Of a DNA stretch of 64,000 nucleotides, positions 21,190 through 33,479 are shown piece after piece. The DNA is taken from assembly GCA_025331565.1 (NCBI GenBank), contig JAFREQ010000048.1:310001-374000 (forward strand), in the 5' to 3' direction. The notes beneath the pieces were generated by a model. It had not been told where the DNA came from, searched no databases, and worked only from the letters and a program-made list of their open reading frames with translations. Source of the DNA: Holacanthus passer (lineage: Eukaryota > Chordata > Actinopteri > Pomacanthidae). Positions within the stretch are counted from its first letter, which is position 1, and every line of letters begins with the position of its first letter. Position numbers and translations under genes: made by a program.

Positions 21190-24100
21190 AAGGAGGTCTG
21201 GCTAACATCCATACGGTGCGTTTAATTAAAAAAGTATGTCTGTGTATTTATTTATGTGTCTGCAGTAATGATCTCACAGGCCCTTGGGGAGAGAATCTAA
21301 GCACAATGAAAAAGCAGGTGTGTTGGGAACAGTCTAGCACAGACTTCCTAAGAATTCTTCTAACTTGCTGCTTAACCACTCCAAAGGAGCGCGGAGTGTG
21401 TGCGCACACCAACACACAGCAGGGAACACTTAAGTGCATTAAACGCTGGAACAATGTACTCAGCTGAAAGATAATGAAGATGTTCAGCTGTGATTAACAG
21501 GTTAAGGAGTAGACATTAATACATGGTGTAACATCCATTAGTGCTCTCTGTGTTGCTGAGGCAGCCGTCCCAGAACCCCAGATTGTCTGTGTGCTAAATA
21601 TAGAAATTCAAAACTACACTTCTTCCCTGTAACGTGGCCTGAAATGGCTCCACAGATATTTGCTTCAGACATTCAAGTAGGCTGTACAATAAATAGTTAA
21701 CAGTTCTGTCATCAACACCAACCCTTCCTACAGCTGACTGAACTGACATACCATGTCTTGGCTCTTTATTGGTCTTTGTGCTACACATTAAAGGTTACAG
21801 GAAACACATGGCTGCTGTTCCAGCAATGATTACATTTTCCCTAAACTATCTACCAAAACTAGCTTTGGAATAAAGGTGAGGAGAGAAATAGACCCTGCAG
21901 GTGTTAATTCATGCTCCGTTTTAAATGTGTTAACACCTCAAACCATTCGCCAAAAAGGACATTTGGCTGATTATGATATTCTAAGCTTTAACATCAGAGA
22001 ACAAGCTTTATAAGATGTTCTCCTAATCTCTGAATTCCCACTGTATCAAAAGAATAACATGCACATCACCCATGTTGAAGAAGTGGCCCTGTGCTGGATC
22101 TGTTTCCAGAGAGCCTCTGGCTAACAGCATGTTTCACACACGTTCTTCACACTCAACTCATCCAATAAATCTGTGCGGCAATGGTAGACATCTGGAAAAT
22201 CTGGCACCGTCTCCGTCCGCAAAAAGCTGCGCTCCATCTTCAAGTGTTCACAATGCAAGACAGGTGGTCTTTATCGTTCATGCCGTCGTCTTTTCGTTGG
22301 TTAGAATTTTCACTTTTTCACCTACAAGTCAGATTCATATTCTCTGGCATGTTTGATTAGGGTGCAAGAATTAGAGCGTATCAGGAAACAGGATGGGAAG
22401 GAGGTTTCTCTTACGTGAGATGAGGTCCCAGAACACACTGTCAGTTTTCACTAGAACTGCTTTCTGCCAGAGAAACAGATAGAAAGACTTTGGAAAAAGC
22501 TTCCGATCACGTCCATTGTTTTGGAGTGAAAGTTGAAAAGACATTCTGTGATGTTTGATGTTAGAAACAACAACGCTGTTCCAAAGCCACCGGAAGTTCA
22601 TATGAGAATGATTACAAATAAATAAATGAACATATAATTGATGACATGATGATGCCATATATTACATTTGAAGTTTAATATACAATGAATACATAAAAAC
22701 CTGTAACAAAAAACAACAATAAAACAAAACAAAACAAACAAACAAAGAAACAAGAAGATTTAATTCATCTCAAAGATTGAATTGGTGTAGTTTCATTGTG
22801 TGTATGTGCACATGTGTTGATTATGATGACTGAGTGTTTCAGTTTCACCATTCCTTGCAATGTCAATAAACCTGTGGACAAGAGGACATCTGTCTTCAGA
22901 GTCTTGATGTAAGGAAGGTGTTTTCCTCCTCTACTGTCATATACAGAACATCTCCTGAGCTACACATGTACACTTACATACTTTTTTCCACAGTTTATGA
23001 GGATATGAGTTTGTTTGTTAGATAATCCACTGTGCATTGCCAATGAAAGAAAAAAAATGGAACATAAGCTTGGCAAAATAATAATGTTTTATACACACAG
23101 TAGGCTACATTCAAGTAAATTAAAGTCAGGTGTAGTTCCTGATGTTGCTACGTGCAGCACAGCTGACAGGTGATCATCACTGAGAGAGGAGCTGTATCTT
23201 CCCAGCAGAACCCGATTCTTGACTGTGTGCACAGTTGCTCTGCACTGAAAACTATGTACTTCCAAATTTGGTGACTTTCAATGTTTTTGATCAAATGTTT
23301 CTTTCTGGGTTGAGAAAATTCTTCCACTGAATAAATCATTAAAACTCAGATAAATCATCAGATTATCTGAAAAAATACTCAAAACTGAAAAAGGCAGTTT
23401 TTTCTATGTTCATAAAAAGCTGATGGTTTGAAGATACCTGGTTTTCATGGAACAGAGAACCCTTATTTTGGGATATACAATTTATAAAAAATATAACTCA
23501 ACAGTTAACTGAATAAATAAAACAAAACAATGATTAAAAAGATTATAATTTTAGGCGAGGTGGAACTTGGAATAAGTATGATCTCAGTAAATCTTGTAAA
23601 ATCCTGGATACACCCTGAGAACCACAGTGCCAAACTAGGAGCTGTTCTATTCATGTAAGAAAGGAAAAAAGAAAAAAGTGGGAACTGACTGACTGTCCTG
23701 CACCAGTACGATGGCAACGTCAGAAGAAGGCTCAGTTACCAACAAGGTAAAGCAAATGCCCTGCAGATGGTGATGTGGCCAGTTTGGACCCAGCCAGCTC
23801 CTGTGCATAAGGATGCACAGACAGCGTCATTCACCGCCATGATCTCTGCGATCTCCGAGATCTCTGCCTGCCATGAGCATGTTCTTGAATTAATCTGTGA
23901 CCAGATGCAGCTCATCATTCAGCAACCCTTCCCATCTTGCATCACCTCAGCAGTTTCTTGGAGAATCAAACACATTGTAAAGCAGTCACAGGCTGAACAT
24001 CCAATGGGCAGATGGAGCATATGATCCAGTCTTGATTCCAGCGCTCTCACAGCTATTACCCACCGACTGTCTAACACTAGAATGAATGAATGCGGCAGAA

Positions 24101-24300
24101 GAGAAGCTGCTGGTGTGTCTGTGTCTCCTGAGAGCTCAATGTCCAGAGAGGAGACACTTTGCACTCAGAGTGGGAGGGAGGTGGCGGTGGGTGATGTGCA
24201 GTGTCACTCAGGCTGACCAGTTTGTGAACAGTATAACAATACAAAAACAATGCATTATGGGACATGATTAGCATTATTGTACCTCAGTAACAAACTCTAA
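21190..24300. other. Intergenic or intronic DNA
   Basis: I see no gene or named repeat. An A-rich simple tract with AAAAC/AAAC units lies at about 22,705-22,752. Open frames at 22,072-22,356 and 23,767-24,024 show no recognisable domain. The second contains a small palindromic stretch (gcgatctccgagatctctgc) near 23,846-23,866. Confidence 0.45.
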
Positions 24301-24306
24301 TCAACA

Positions 24307-24307
<1 letters not shown>

Positions 24308-24340
<33 letters not shown>

Positions 24341-24358
24341 TGTGTGTGTGTGTGTGTA
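24308..24358. repeat. Palindromic microsatellite (AC)15-GAA-(TG)9
   Basis: An AC tract of about 15 units is followed after three bases by a TG tract of about nine units. It can fold back on itself and is a candidate hairpin or Z-DNA former. A short direct repeat 'gtgtactacag' follows at 24,352-24,376. Confidence 0.95.
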
Positions 24359-24359
24359 C

Positions 24360-25850
24360 TACAGTGTGTACTACAGTACCAGTGCAATTCAGAGCTTTTT
24401 TTGTTACAACCTTGCTTGCCTTTTGTATTCCTGCTCTCAAGCCTGATCCCCTATAGGATAGGTTTTTACCCAATCTCAGTGTAAGGCTGAGTAAGGCAGA
24501 GGATGGATCTGTATGAGACAGAGGGTGGGAGAGACACAACATCCATGCCGCAAAGCCTGTTCTTGTAATGGGGGCAGGAAATTTGACATGAACTTTATTT
24601 TCACAGTAAATTTTGTTTAAAAATGAAAGAAAAGAATAAGTTAGTTACATGTTTTATGGTCCTGAAAAGGGAAAAGCCCCGCCGTGGCCCCTGCTTCTTT
24701 CCCATGATAAAATGGAGCAAAATATGGAAATAGAAGCGTGCCCTCCATCATGTCATTGTGCAGATTAAAAATAGTATCTTTGGTTTCTGAAGTGTTCAAG
24801 AAAAAAAGTGAGAGAGAGCAAAAGGGAAAGAGGACAGAGTCAGAGACAGCGTTTTATGGCCTCTGTGACGGGGCTCGGTGCAGAGGGACTAGCTTTGATA
24901 AAGAGCAGGAACACCCTTTATCCAGTAAGGCTACATACAGAGAGCTTTCTGAGGAACTGGACATGCTTAATACACATTATCTCTCTCATTTATCACCAAA
25001 GAGCTGGTGAAATGACAAGAGCCTGGCCTCCGAACCTTCCCAGGAGAAGAAACGTCTCACAGGAAGATGGAGAAGTTTTTTTATTGAACTGAGCGCATGA
25101 AAAACTGCCCGCTTCTCGTCGTAGCGTTTAATTATGACAGCTTGTCAGGAGCCCAAATGAAAGCATGCAGAGTGTATTACAAGATCACTTAGTCTTCATT
25201 TGAGATGCTTTTAGAGCTAAACAGGCAGATGTGCATGGCAACAAGTGGCTTTAATAACACTGGATTGAGTTTTTATGTCCACCGGGATCACAGACTGACC
25301 AGACTTCAGTGGGACCTGCCGGCATGTAGCAGAACATGACTCTGGATTATGGCTTGTCTTCTTGTACTAAGTGAATGTCCAGTGGACAAAGTTTGAATCA
25401 GAAAAGGAAATCTTTATGAGCATGTATGTAGCATTTTCTTCTTCATGTGCACATGTAGACTATACAGCATTGGTTGTTTGGGCAACATGACAAGCATTTC
25501 ATATAAACCAAGGCCAATGGCTGTGGTTTGGATGACTCAACTCTTATTGTGCCATGAATAATGACATTTGGCAAGGAATGTAATTTAGATTTTAAAAATT
25601 AGGTTGATTTATTAAGATAATGTGTACTTGAGTCACAGAGAGGATGACTGGAAGAGACAGCCAGTCAGCATCCACTGGCTTATCTCAGCAGTCCTCTGGT
25701 AATTTACCCGTGGTACTGATGGCTCATTTGGCTACTGATGTAGTGTTTTAACCTTAAGAAATATAATGTAATAAATATGTTTTAAACAAAACTTTGATTA
25801 AAATTAAATATTTGACATTTTAAAATTAATATTTAGAATTTTTGAAATCT
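24360..25850. other. Non-genic DNA with a conserved-element-like patch at 25.1 kb
   Basis: Around 25,100-25,260 the sequence 'gtagcgtttaattatgacag' and 'cttgtcaggagcccaaatga' combines a TAATTA homeodomain-type core, a TGTCA MEIS-type word and mixed composition, as seen in vertebrate developmental enhancers. This is a visual judgement. The overlapping frames at 24,738-25,092 have no recognised family. Confidence 0.25.
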
Positions 25851-25854
25851 GAAA

Positions 25855-26000
25855 CTGTTGATGGGACCCAAAATGCAGAGATCATGGGCAGAGCTAGTGC
25901 AGTTCAGTGATTTACAAAAAAGTTAAAAAGTTCACGGGATGCTCAGGCGGGCAAGGGTCAACAGTCCAAAAACAGGTGAGGTCCAGGGAAACTTATCATC
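25855..26000. repeat. Probable interspersed-repeat fragment
   Basis: Words such as 'gggacccaaaatgcagagat', 'gggcaagggtcaacagtcca' and 'aaaacaggtgaggtcc' recall the wording of fish LTR-type or non-autonomous repeats in which CAG-rich 'gtccaaaaacagg' phrases recur. A related phrase (ggcagtccaaacaggc) occurs at 54.2 kb. Confidence 0.35.
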
Positions 26001-26009
26001 CAATCTTGA

Positions 26010-29000
26010 GAAGTGCTCGCAGAAGATGAAAATTTCAGCATCTGCATTTCCATGTCAACTCAGCAAACTCCATCTGCTAATAAAGATCATGTGATATCTT
26101 TTTTTTTTTTTAAATATTCTTCATTGTATCCAAATTGGTTTATCTAAAGACAAAGATAATAAGGTTTTTGTTTTTACTGGACAGTTAATGTTGTTGCCTT
26201 GGGGGACTTGTGGCTCCTTATACGTCCAGATCTTGCCCCACTTAAATAAAAACTAATAAATATATGTAAATGAAAATGAGCATTGGCAGTGGTTTATATG
26301 TCATTACATTTTGTAATGTGAGCAGTTTCTATTTTTTCTTATTTTATCTTTTAAGATTGATTTAATGGAAGGATTTTAAAAGTATGATGTTGTGAAATGA
26401 TATAGCCTTTTACAAGAAAGTGTGTTGAATATTTTAGTTTTTCTTAAGCTAGTTATACTTAAAAGTAATATGTTCTGTGAGATGACAATGTGTTCTTGGG
26501 GATGGCGCACAGGAACTGAAAGCAGAGGCAGCTCTGACAGAGCAGCAACAGCACAAGCCAGTGGACAGATCTGTAAACACATGGATGGGATTGCAATGGA
26601 AAAATTCACCCTGTGTGAGTTGCCTGCTGGCAAGAAGCCAAACCAAACTGATTGCATATTTTATAATAGGCTCAGTGTTTGAGAGGGACTTGTGCATGTG
26701 CTCTGACAAGGTGAGAGAATGTTAAAAAAAAATCTGAAAATGACTCTTGATTATAGCATATCTGTAAAGAAACATTCCATTAGCTTTGCCAGATACTTGG
26801 CTTCTTTTTTCTACAAGATGCTGCTAAGACAATCTGGTTAAAAAGACAGATCCGTGAGACTCGCAGCATAAATATATCTCATCAAATGCTGCCATGACAG
26901 ACACTTTTTGTTGTATTGTGTTGTGCAGGTATATTTCCCCACACTTTTCAGGTTTGACAGAGAAGCAATCAGTGATATCACATATTGTAAGAGCAAGTTG
27001 TTGATAGAACTGACATGTTAAAGGATAGGATTTCTTTTCTTTTAATGGCTGTAATCCTTCCTCCTGCCCCATCACTTACACAGCTGTTGCTTTCAGAAGG
27101 GGCCTCTTTGCGGCCAGTATGAACAGAAGGAATGATCCTGGCGACCAAGCTTCTTCAGGAGAAATCTACCTGAGGAAATCAGGTTCTTCTGATCCCTTTT
27201 CGTGGTTCTCCTCCTCTCTCCTTTACCTGACATTTAAGAAATCAGCTTACTGAAGAAAGCTGACTGTAACCCTCACCAATGCTCTTCAATTCAACACTTG
27301 AACTGATTTCAGTTCACCGCTCACTTCACATGACCACTTTGATTCACTTCAGTAACAATTCAAATTGCTTCTAATAAGCACCATATAGCAAGAGGATTTT
27401 ATATATTAGCAGTGACTCATTAAAAATTGTCATGAATGTACTTCTTTCTTCCCTATCATCAACTACTTTAAGCCTCTCATTGCTACCGGTTTTAATAAGA
27501 CTTATTTTGTTTTTCCACAAAGACCAGTGAATATGATGGTATTCAGGTTGATTTAACAAAGATAAGATTAAGGGGAAAGAAGTAAAAGAATGGAGAGCTC
27601 TTTTCCATGCATCATACTGTCTAGACAGCTCTCATCAGACTGTCTCTCTTTCACTGTCACAGTCCAGTGCACACGCTGACCTGAGGCAGACTTCAGCATC
27701 AGCTCACAAATAGGCATTTTCATTTTCCACATACATTGGCCTGATGCTCACTGAGCACTGTGTATTAATATTGCTGCTGAAAATAGTCTCCAACAAATGC
27801 AATATTTCCTCCTGTTTGAGCAACTGAAAATTACAATACAACAAGTTATACTAAATTACTCCACTGGACCAAAAGACTGGACAGGGAAGTCTCATGGGAT
27901 TAAAAATATAAAAAATATAAATATAAAAAAAACAACACTTTTGACAGTAGTATATACTTTTATTTGTTTTAATAAGACTGTTTACATGTTATAACGAAAT
28001 ATATTTCTTGTGATTCTAAGCAAATTGCACTTTTACGAGAAACTTTTCTTGTTAAAACTACAAATATAGAATACAATATATAATACAATCTAAAAATAAA
28101 ACAAAACTAATATATGTTCAAAACAAACTTTTCTCATCAGAACATGAACATTTTAATTTAAATTCAATTTATGTTAACTAGAAACTTTCATATGGTGTTA
28201 AAACAAGTACTTTAATTTGATGGGGGTCACGAGCAAAGGACAATTCATCCACTACTTTATCTGCACTGTTTATCCTGTACAGGGCTGGAGACTGTAGGCT
28301 GACAGCGTGGGGACACCTTGGACAGGTTTGACACAGACAGGTGGAGAGACAGACGCTCAGATAATTATTACATCACTTTAGAGACTGTTTCAATATGTGT
28401 ATGCCTGGATTAAAAACTATAAGTAAAACTTTGCCTGTAGGAAACAACAGCAGCAGTGTTCAGTCTCGGTCTGGGCGGAGGTGGAGGGCTGATGGAGGTG
28501 GTGGATGCATACCTAGCACTGAATATTTTAAGTTCAGGGTGTGGTCAAGAAGGGTAGGCACATCTCAGACAGAGGGTGGGACACTGTGCTTTGACTCCAA
28601 TGAGAGAGAGAGAGCACATTGAAATGATGTCATGTCTAATGTCAGTCACTGTATCTGCTCTTCTCCATGTTGCACCTGTTGTCCAGGTTGTCAGGTACAA
28701 CATGTGCAGTCTGGTGTATGATCACAGCGCAAACCACTACACAGCTGTAGTCTGACATTATAACAGACAAGATTTACATTATAATGAGAAACAAGCAAAA
28801 TCAGGCAGGTTTTTTTGTCATGTTGGCACCAATGTTTTATGATTTATGGTTTATTAGATGTCTTTATTTCTTCTTTACAACCAGTGTTTCAACATTCAAA
28901 ATCATTTGTCAAAAGCTGCACATAAGATAAAAAGTGAAATCCAAGTGGAAGTAAGATTCCACTCAGTGCTGCACTTTTCTTTTAGAGGAAAGACGTATCA

Positions 29001-31486
29001 GCACATTACATTAGAATAGGTTTGTAATAAAGTAGTGGTAGTGTAAATGTGAGACTATGAAAATGCCTTGCAGTATATCCTGTGCGACAGCTGCTGTTGT
29101 GTCACTCTCTAAATGTCCCTTTATTTCAAATTGTTGCTTTTGAACTCAGATCAAAGAGGTCATTTAGTGTCTGCGCTGGCTCAGTACACTTCTATTCAGA
29201 GATGTTGACTTTCTGCCACTGAAACTCAAACACGAAGCGAGTGAAGTGTGAGCATTGCCTGGACGTCCCCGCCCCTGTGACGCCTTCCCATTATTACCGC
29301 TCAGTGACTCAACTGGGAATGAGTCCTCAAAGAGTGACACTGAGAAGGGATTTTGTCAAGCGGGGTTAAAGAGGCCAACACATCAAGGAGCCAAGGTGTG
29401 TGTGCTGGGATCTTCAGATGCCATCTATCACTGACTGTGACGGTGGGTAGAACGGGCTGTCAGACGCTCTGGGAGTCTTTCGCCCTGCCGGTGCTTGAGC
29501 TCTGCCGTCCTTCTGTTCTTCTGAACAGACATGACAGCACATCAAACACAAGTCAGACGACACTGCTCACAGCAATACCACCTCATCTGTCAAAACTGAA
29601 GAAGCACTTACTCATTTCACAAATTATATCAATTATAGTAGAAGCAATTTTCTCTAACTGGTACAGACTGAAATAATGGAACTTTCTGATGCCAGGAGGC
29701 TGGAAATTAAATTGTGGTAACAAGCAAGGCAGGTGATACCCACAAAACACCCACAAAAAAACTGAGCACATCCACTTTCTAGTCTTTCATGAGAACATGA
29801 CCTTGCTTTAGTGAAAACTAAACCGGCCTGAGGGCTTATTATTATTTGTCTTTGCCCACAGAGAAACATATTTCAGGATTACAGAGGATGTAATTATTAC
29901 TGCTATGCTGTGAACATATATTTAACTTTTAATACAATGGAAACCAGCGGAATTGCAGACACAGTGATGAAATGGTGACTGGCAACTTCACCCAAAACCT
30001 GGCATGCATTGGGGGGTGCTATAAAGTTTGCGTACCACACCCAAACTCCATCACTGCAAAACCATGATATTTTCTCCAGTTCTGATTTGTGACAGTTCTG
30101 ACGATCGAAACTTGACCTGACTCATTCAGAGATTTCAGGTCCAAGCCTCGGATTTCCACTGATCCTAGAACCAGTCTGTCCTCTTCCTAAAACGCTTGGC
30201 TTTAAAATTTAAGCTTGACAGTTCATTCTTGACCTTGATCTTAGACAAGATTACCTTTTCAGAGCTTTTGACCAGATCACACACTTTAAACTGTCATGTA
30301 GATTAATATTAAATACTGGCAGCAGGGTTGCCAGCAGTTTATCGTTAATTTTACAGTTCTCCTATTGTGATCTATGTTACTGATATAATACCATGTACTT
30401 AACAATGGAATTTCACCATAATCCCAAATACATTACCATGTAGTCATTTGTTGTCAATAGAGCATATTACTGGCAGTATTGATGACAACCAGTTGATGAA
30501 TTAAGCACTGCCTTTACTGTAACCTTGATTAGCAATTCCAATGTGATATTCTGTAAAAACAGACACATACTAAATGATTTAGTTAACAGAAATGTAACAA
30601 TACAAACATTTTATGGGAAGAGACTTAGAAATATATATGATTAAGTATGGATATTTATTTAAGAAGCATCAACTGAAAACAACAAACTGCTTTTTTTCCA
30701 TTACAACTAGAAATTTCGGATATGCATAACAGAACATGACAGTTATCCATTCATTCATTAAATGTAATAACACTAATAAACTTTTTAATAAACTTTGGGG
30801 GAATGATGGATCTTGCCACTGCCAGAATCGCTGCATTTTCAATGCAAAATGCAAAATTAGTAAGTAGGATTGAAAAAGAACATAAATCCCACAAACAATA
30901 ATCTAATAGGAGATTTTTTTTTTGTCTGTTTTTTATCCAAATGGTGGAAAATCCATCCAGACTTGAGTGGTCCTTTAGGCAAAACTCATGCCTCTGCCAC
31001 ACAGACTCTGATACTCAAACACACAAATTTGAACAGTGGTATCTGAGATATTGTGTGTGAGGGACAGAAGGTAGGACGCCTGCAATTTCATCACATGGGG
31101 AAACCAAGAATTGACCTATATGAAGTAAATGTGTGCAGTAACAAATCAAAATTTCTTCTACAGTGAAATACACCGCACAAATGCTCACTGGTCCGTTTCA
31201 GCATAAGAATCAGAATTTCAAAGCAAGTTTGTCTAAATTAATGTTAATAGGCCTCTTAAAACATAAGGAGGAGGCTGCCTAGATTCTGCTGACCATTTTA
31301 TAGACAGTAGCCTAAAAGGCAAAACTGATTTTACATATGGAACAAGGACACTCCTGCCATATTTTGAAGTGGAATTTAGCATATTTAGTGAGAAGGAAAA
31401 CCAAAATATTCTGATACGTACTATCAGAAGACTAAAAATGGCAAATAACCGTAGCTGCATTGATGTGAAGTGCCTGGGTAGAGATC
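26010..31486. other. Long stretch without recognised genes
   Basis: Contents: a poly(T) run at about 26,100-26,113; an AT-rich run with ATAAAAATAT-type units at 27,903-27,934; and a GC-richer patch at about 29,225-29,480 with CCCCGCCCC (Sp1-type) and GTGACG/GTGACTC words that could be regulatory. A minimal acceptor-plus-stop site at 27,090-27,130 is too short to call. Frames at 26,376-26,709 are open on both strands over one patch but have no known domain. Confidence 0.4.
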
Positions 31487-31651
31487 TCACTGAGCTATAT
31501 GAAATTCAAAGTTCATGAGGTTCTTCAGAGGAGCGGAGACATGGGGACTGACTGTGACAGACGTCTTCTGAATGACTCTCCCTGTCCTCTTAGAGATTAT
31601 CTTGTCCTGGTTGGCTTTTGTCCCTCTTTCTGGGTTGATCCAATGACGCAC
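31487..31651 (-). CDS. Candidate terminal coding exon (unidentified)
   Basis: On the minus strand a strong acceptor with a long pyrimidine tract (ctctttctgtcccacctcta ... gtgtttttcag) precedes a 54-codon frame ending in TGA at 31,487-31,489. The translation begins VRHWINPERGTKANQDKII, is basic in the middle (SKRTGRVIQKTS) and ends NLMNFEFHIAQ. Codon usage looks protein-like (GTC, CTC, AAG, CAG frequent). No known family is recognised. An open stretch with compatible phase lies 131 bases upstream (31,783-31,871). No polyadenylation signal was fixed downstream. It could be the last exon of a minus-strand gene, or chance. Confidence 0.28.
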   Translation of the reverse strand: MRHWINPERGTKANQDKIISKRTGRVIQKTSVTVSPHVSAPLKNLMNFEFHIAQ

Positions 31652-31782
31652 CTGAAAAACACAGTAGTCTGAGATTAGAGGTGGGACAGAAAGAGTCTGT
31701 CTGAAGTCTCCTATTGTATGTAGTGATGATGAATATGAAAAACACAGGGCTTGAACTGAAAACAAAGTAGCAAGCTTGTTAC

Positions 31783-31871
31783 AAAGGTTGGTTGGATGCC
31801 CTCGCATACAGCATGACAAGCAGCCTCAAGGCTGATCATCCAGCGTCCAACAGTCACATGCTCTGTTCCAC
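31783..31871 (-). CDS. Candidate exon preceding the 31.5 kb exon
   Basis: On the minus strand TTTCAG| ends at 31,872 and a weak donor-like TTT|gtaaca lies below 31,783. After two bases the frame gives 29 codons, starting GTEHVTVGRWMISLEAACH and ending in phase 0, which matches the phase-0 start of the exon at 31,651. The implied intron would be 131 bases, a usual size for fish. The donor is poor and the protein is unrecognised, so this depends on the neighbouring call. Confidence 0.18.
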
Positions 31872-31879
31872 CTGAAACT

Positions 31880-33240
31880 TGAAATTAGAGTAATTTTACA
31901 AAGCACCTTGACTTGGAAGAACATTCATGCTTTGTTGGAATACAGACAACTTGAAAAACTCATCTGATATGCAATATACAGTATGTCAATTATTTTTTAT
32001 CGTTATTAGGAGTCAGGGGTAGGGTGAGTCTGGACATCAGCCACAGTGGCACACAAATGTAGGGCAAAGACAAAAAAATTGAATTGATAATATTAATATT
32101 TCATAAGATGATTTTTAAGATGGAAACAATTCAAGGCTGCAATCAGCAGCTGGACAAAATGGAATACTTTAATGGGAAATGGTGTGTCAGAATTTGGCTG
32201 TTTTCTTACAGCAATTTGTTACAGTGCAGGGTTTCATTAACAGAAACTCTATGTGCTGACCTTGGTCTTTAACATGGACTCAGTTAGTATATGTATTGTA
32301 GGTAGAGATAATCCATACATAAATGAATAAATAATAGTTTGTTCCTTTAATTAGTTAAGACTTAAATAGCAACATACTTGAGGTCTGGATTTCATTTTTC
32401 AAGTTTTTGGAGCTTACGCAGCAAGACAGTGATGTAGTGACCAATAAAATAATATGATGTCAGTGTGTGATACTCTGGAGGGACCGTGCAGCATGTCCTT
32501 CCACCTGTGTTGGAAATACTGAGCATTAACACAAGTCCCCTCCTCTCTGATTTATCGTCCTCTGGATCATTCTGTTGTCATATTGTGTTGTGAGCTCAAA
32601 ATAATCCCTAGCAGCTCAGGGCAACGCTGACAAATTGGCCCTCACAGTGAGGCATCTGGTGTGGTCAGAAGGCTCGTCGGGCTGCGGCGGGCTGCGGGTA
32701 CAGCTGCCCGTGTGATTCGTATAGTTTGCCGTGGATTTATGAGGTGTGATATAAAAATAAGAACACCACATAATGTATTCCTCAACCATGTCCAACAAAA
32801 ATGTGAGCTTACAAACCCTTTTTTCTGGATGGAGCAAAACACATGTCCTAACTGTTTCTAATTAGAAGGATTTGTACAATATATTCTCTGAGGTCTGAAG
32901 AGGAGTTTTGTTTTGAATTACGTATTTTCTTAGTTTGGAAACAGAGGAACAGCCTTCTCATATGAACAAAGCTGTCCCCTGCTGAAGTACATTTCTTGCT
33001 TTTGTGTCTTTAATCAAAATCAGACCTATAGCAGAAGAACTCAGGCTGCTTTTGCTCACTCACTGGCATAGATGTATTTTATTTGGTGTTCATTACAAGC
33101 CACTGCAGCACTGATAAGCCAGTGTACTCAGCAAACAAGATAACATCACTTAACGTTAACGTCATTCTCACACAATCATTTCCATATTGAATTAAATTCA
33201 CTCGCAGGGTCAGTGTAAACAGCAACCACCTGATAACTTC
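31880..33240. other. Non-genic DNA with a short CpG-containing patch
   Basis: A GC-rich stretch at 32,660-32,720 (gctcgtcgggctgcggcggg) stands out from AT-rich surroundings. On the minus strand it is open for 25 codons before CACT|gtgagg at about 32,646, but it lacks a good acceptor. No gene is called. Confidence 0.3.
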
Positions 33241-33472
33241 AAGACGCACGCAGCCATATGGCGAGCGCAGCCTCTTGAGCCCGTGTGTCAGCAGCAGAGG
33301 GGCGCAGGCGTTCAGAATCACATTGTGTACACAGTCCCACTTTTCAAACAGTGGCTCACAGAAAGAATTTCTTGTCAAAACACAAGGGTTTTGGAGAAGG
33401 AAACTGCCGGATGTTCCCCAAGTGTCTTCCTTTGCCAGAAGCTGTGTGTGTCAGATCTAAAACTGGCCTGTC
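33241..33472 (-). other. CpG-richer open stretch, possible exon
   Basis: The minus-strand frame is open from about 33,472 and its part nearest 33,241-33,345 has coding-like composition: WDCVHNVILNACAPLLLTHG, then LKRLRSPYGCVRLEVIR, followed by CAG|gtggtt at about 33,236. After this point the composition drops to AT-rich. No family is recognised and the acceptor is unclear. If the 31.5-31.9 kb exons are real, this could be an upstream exon, but nothing links them. Confidence 0.17.
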
Positions 33473-33479
33473 TCTACAG

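Noticed and set aside
27091..27130. Strong acceptor followed by 12 codons and a stop
   Set aside because: Too short to separate from chance; no upstream exon.
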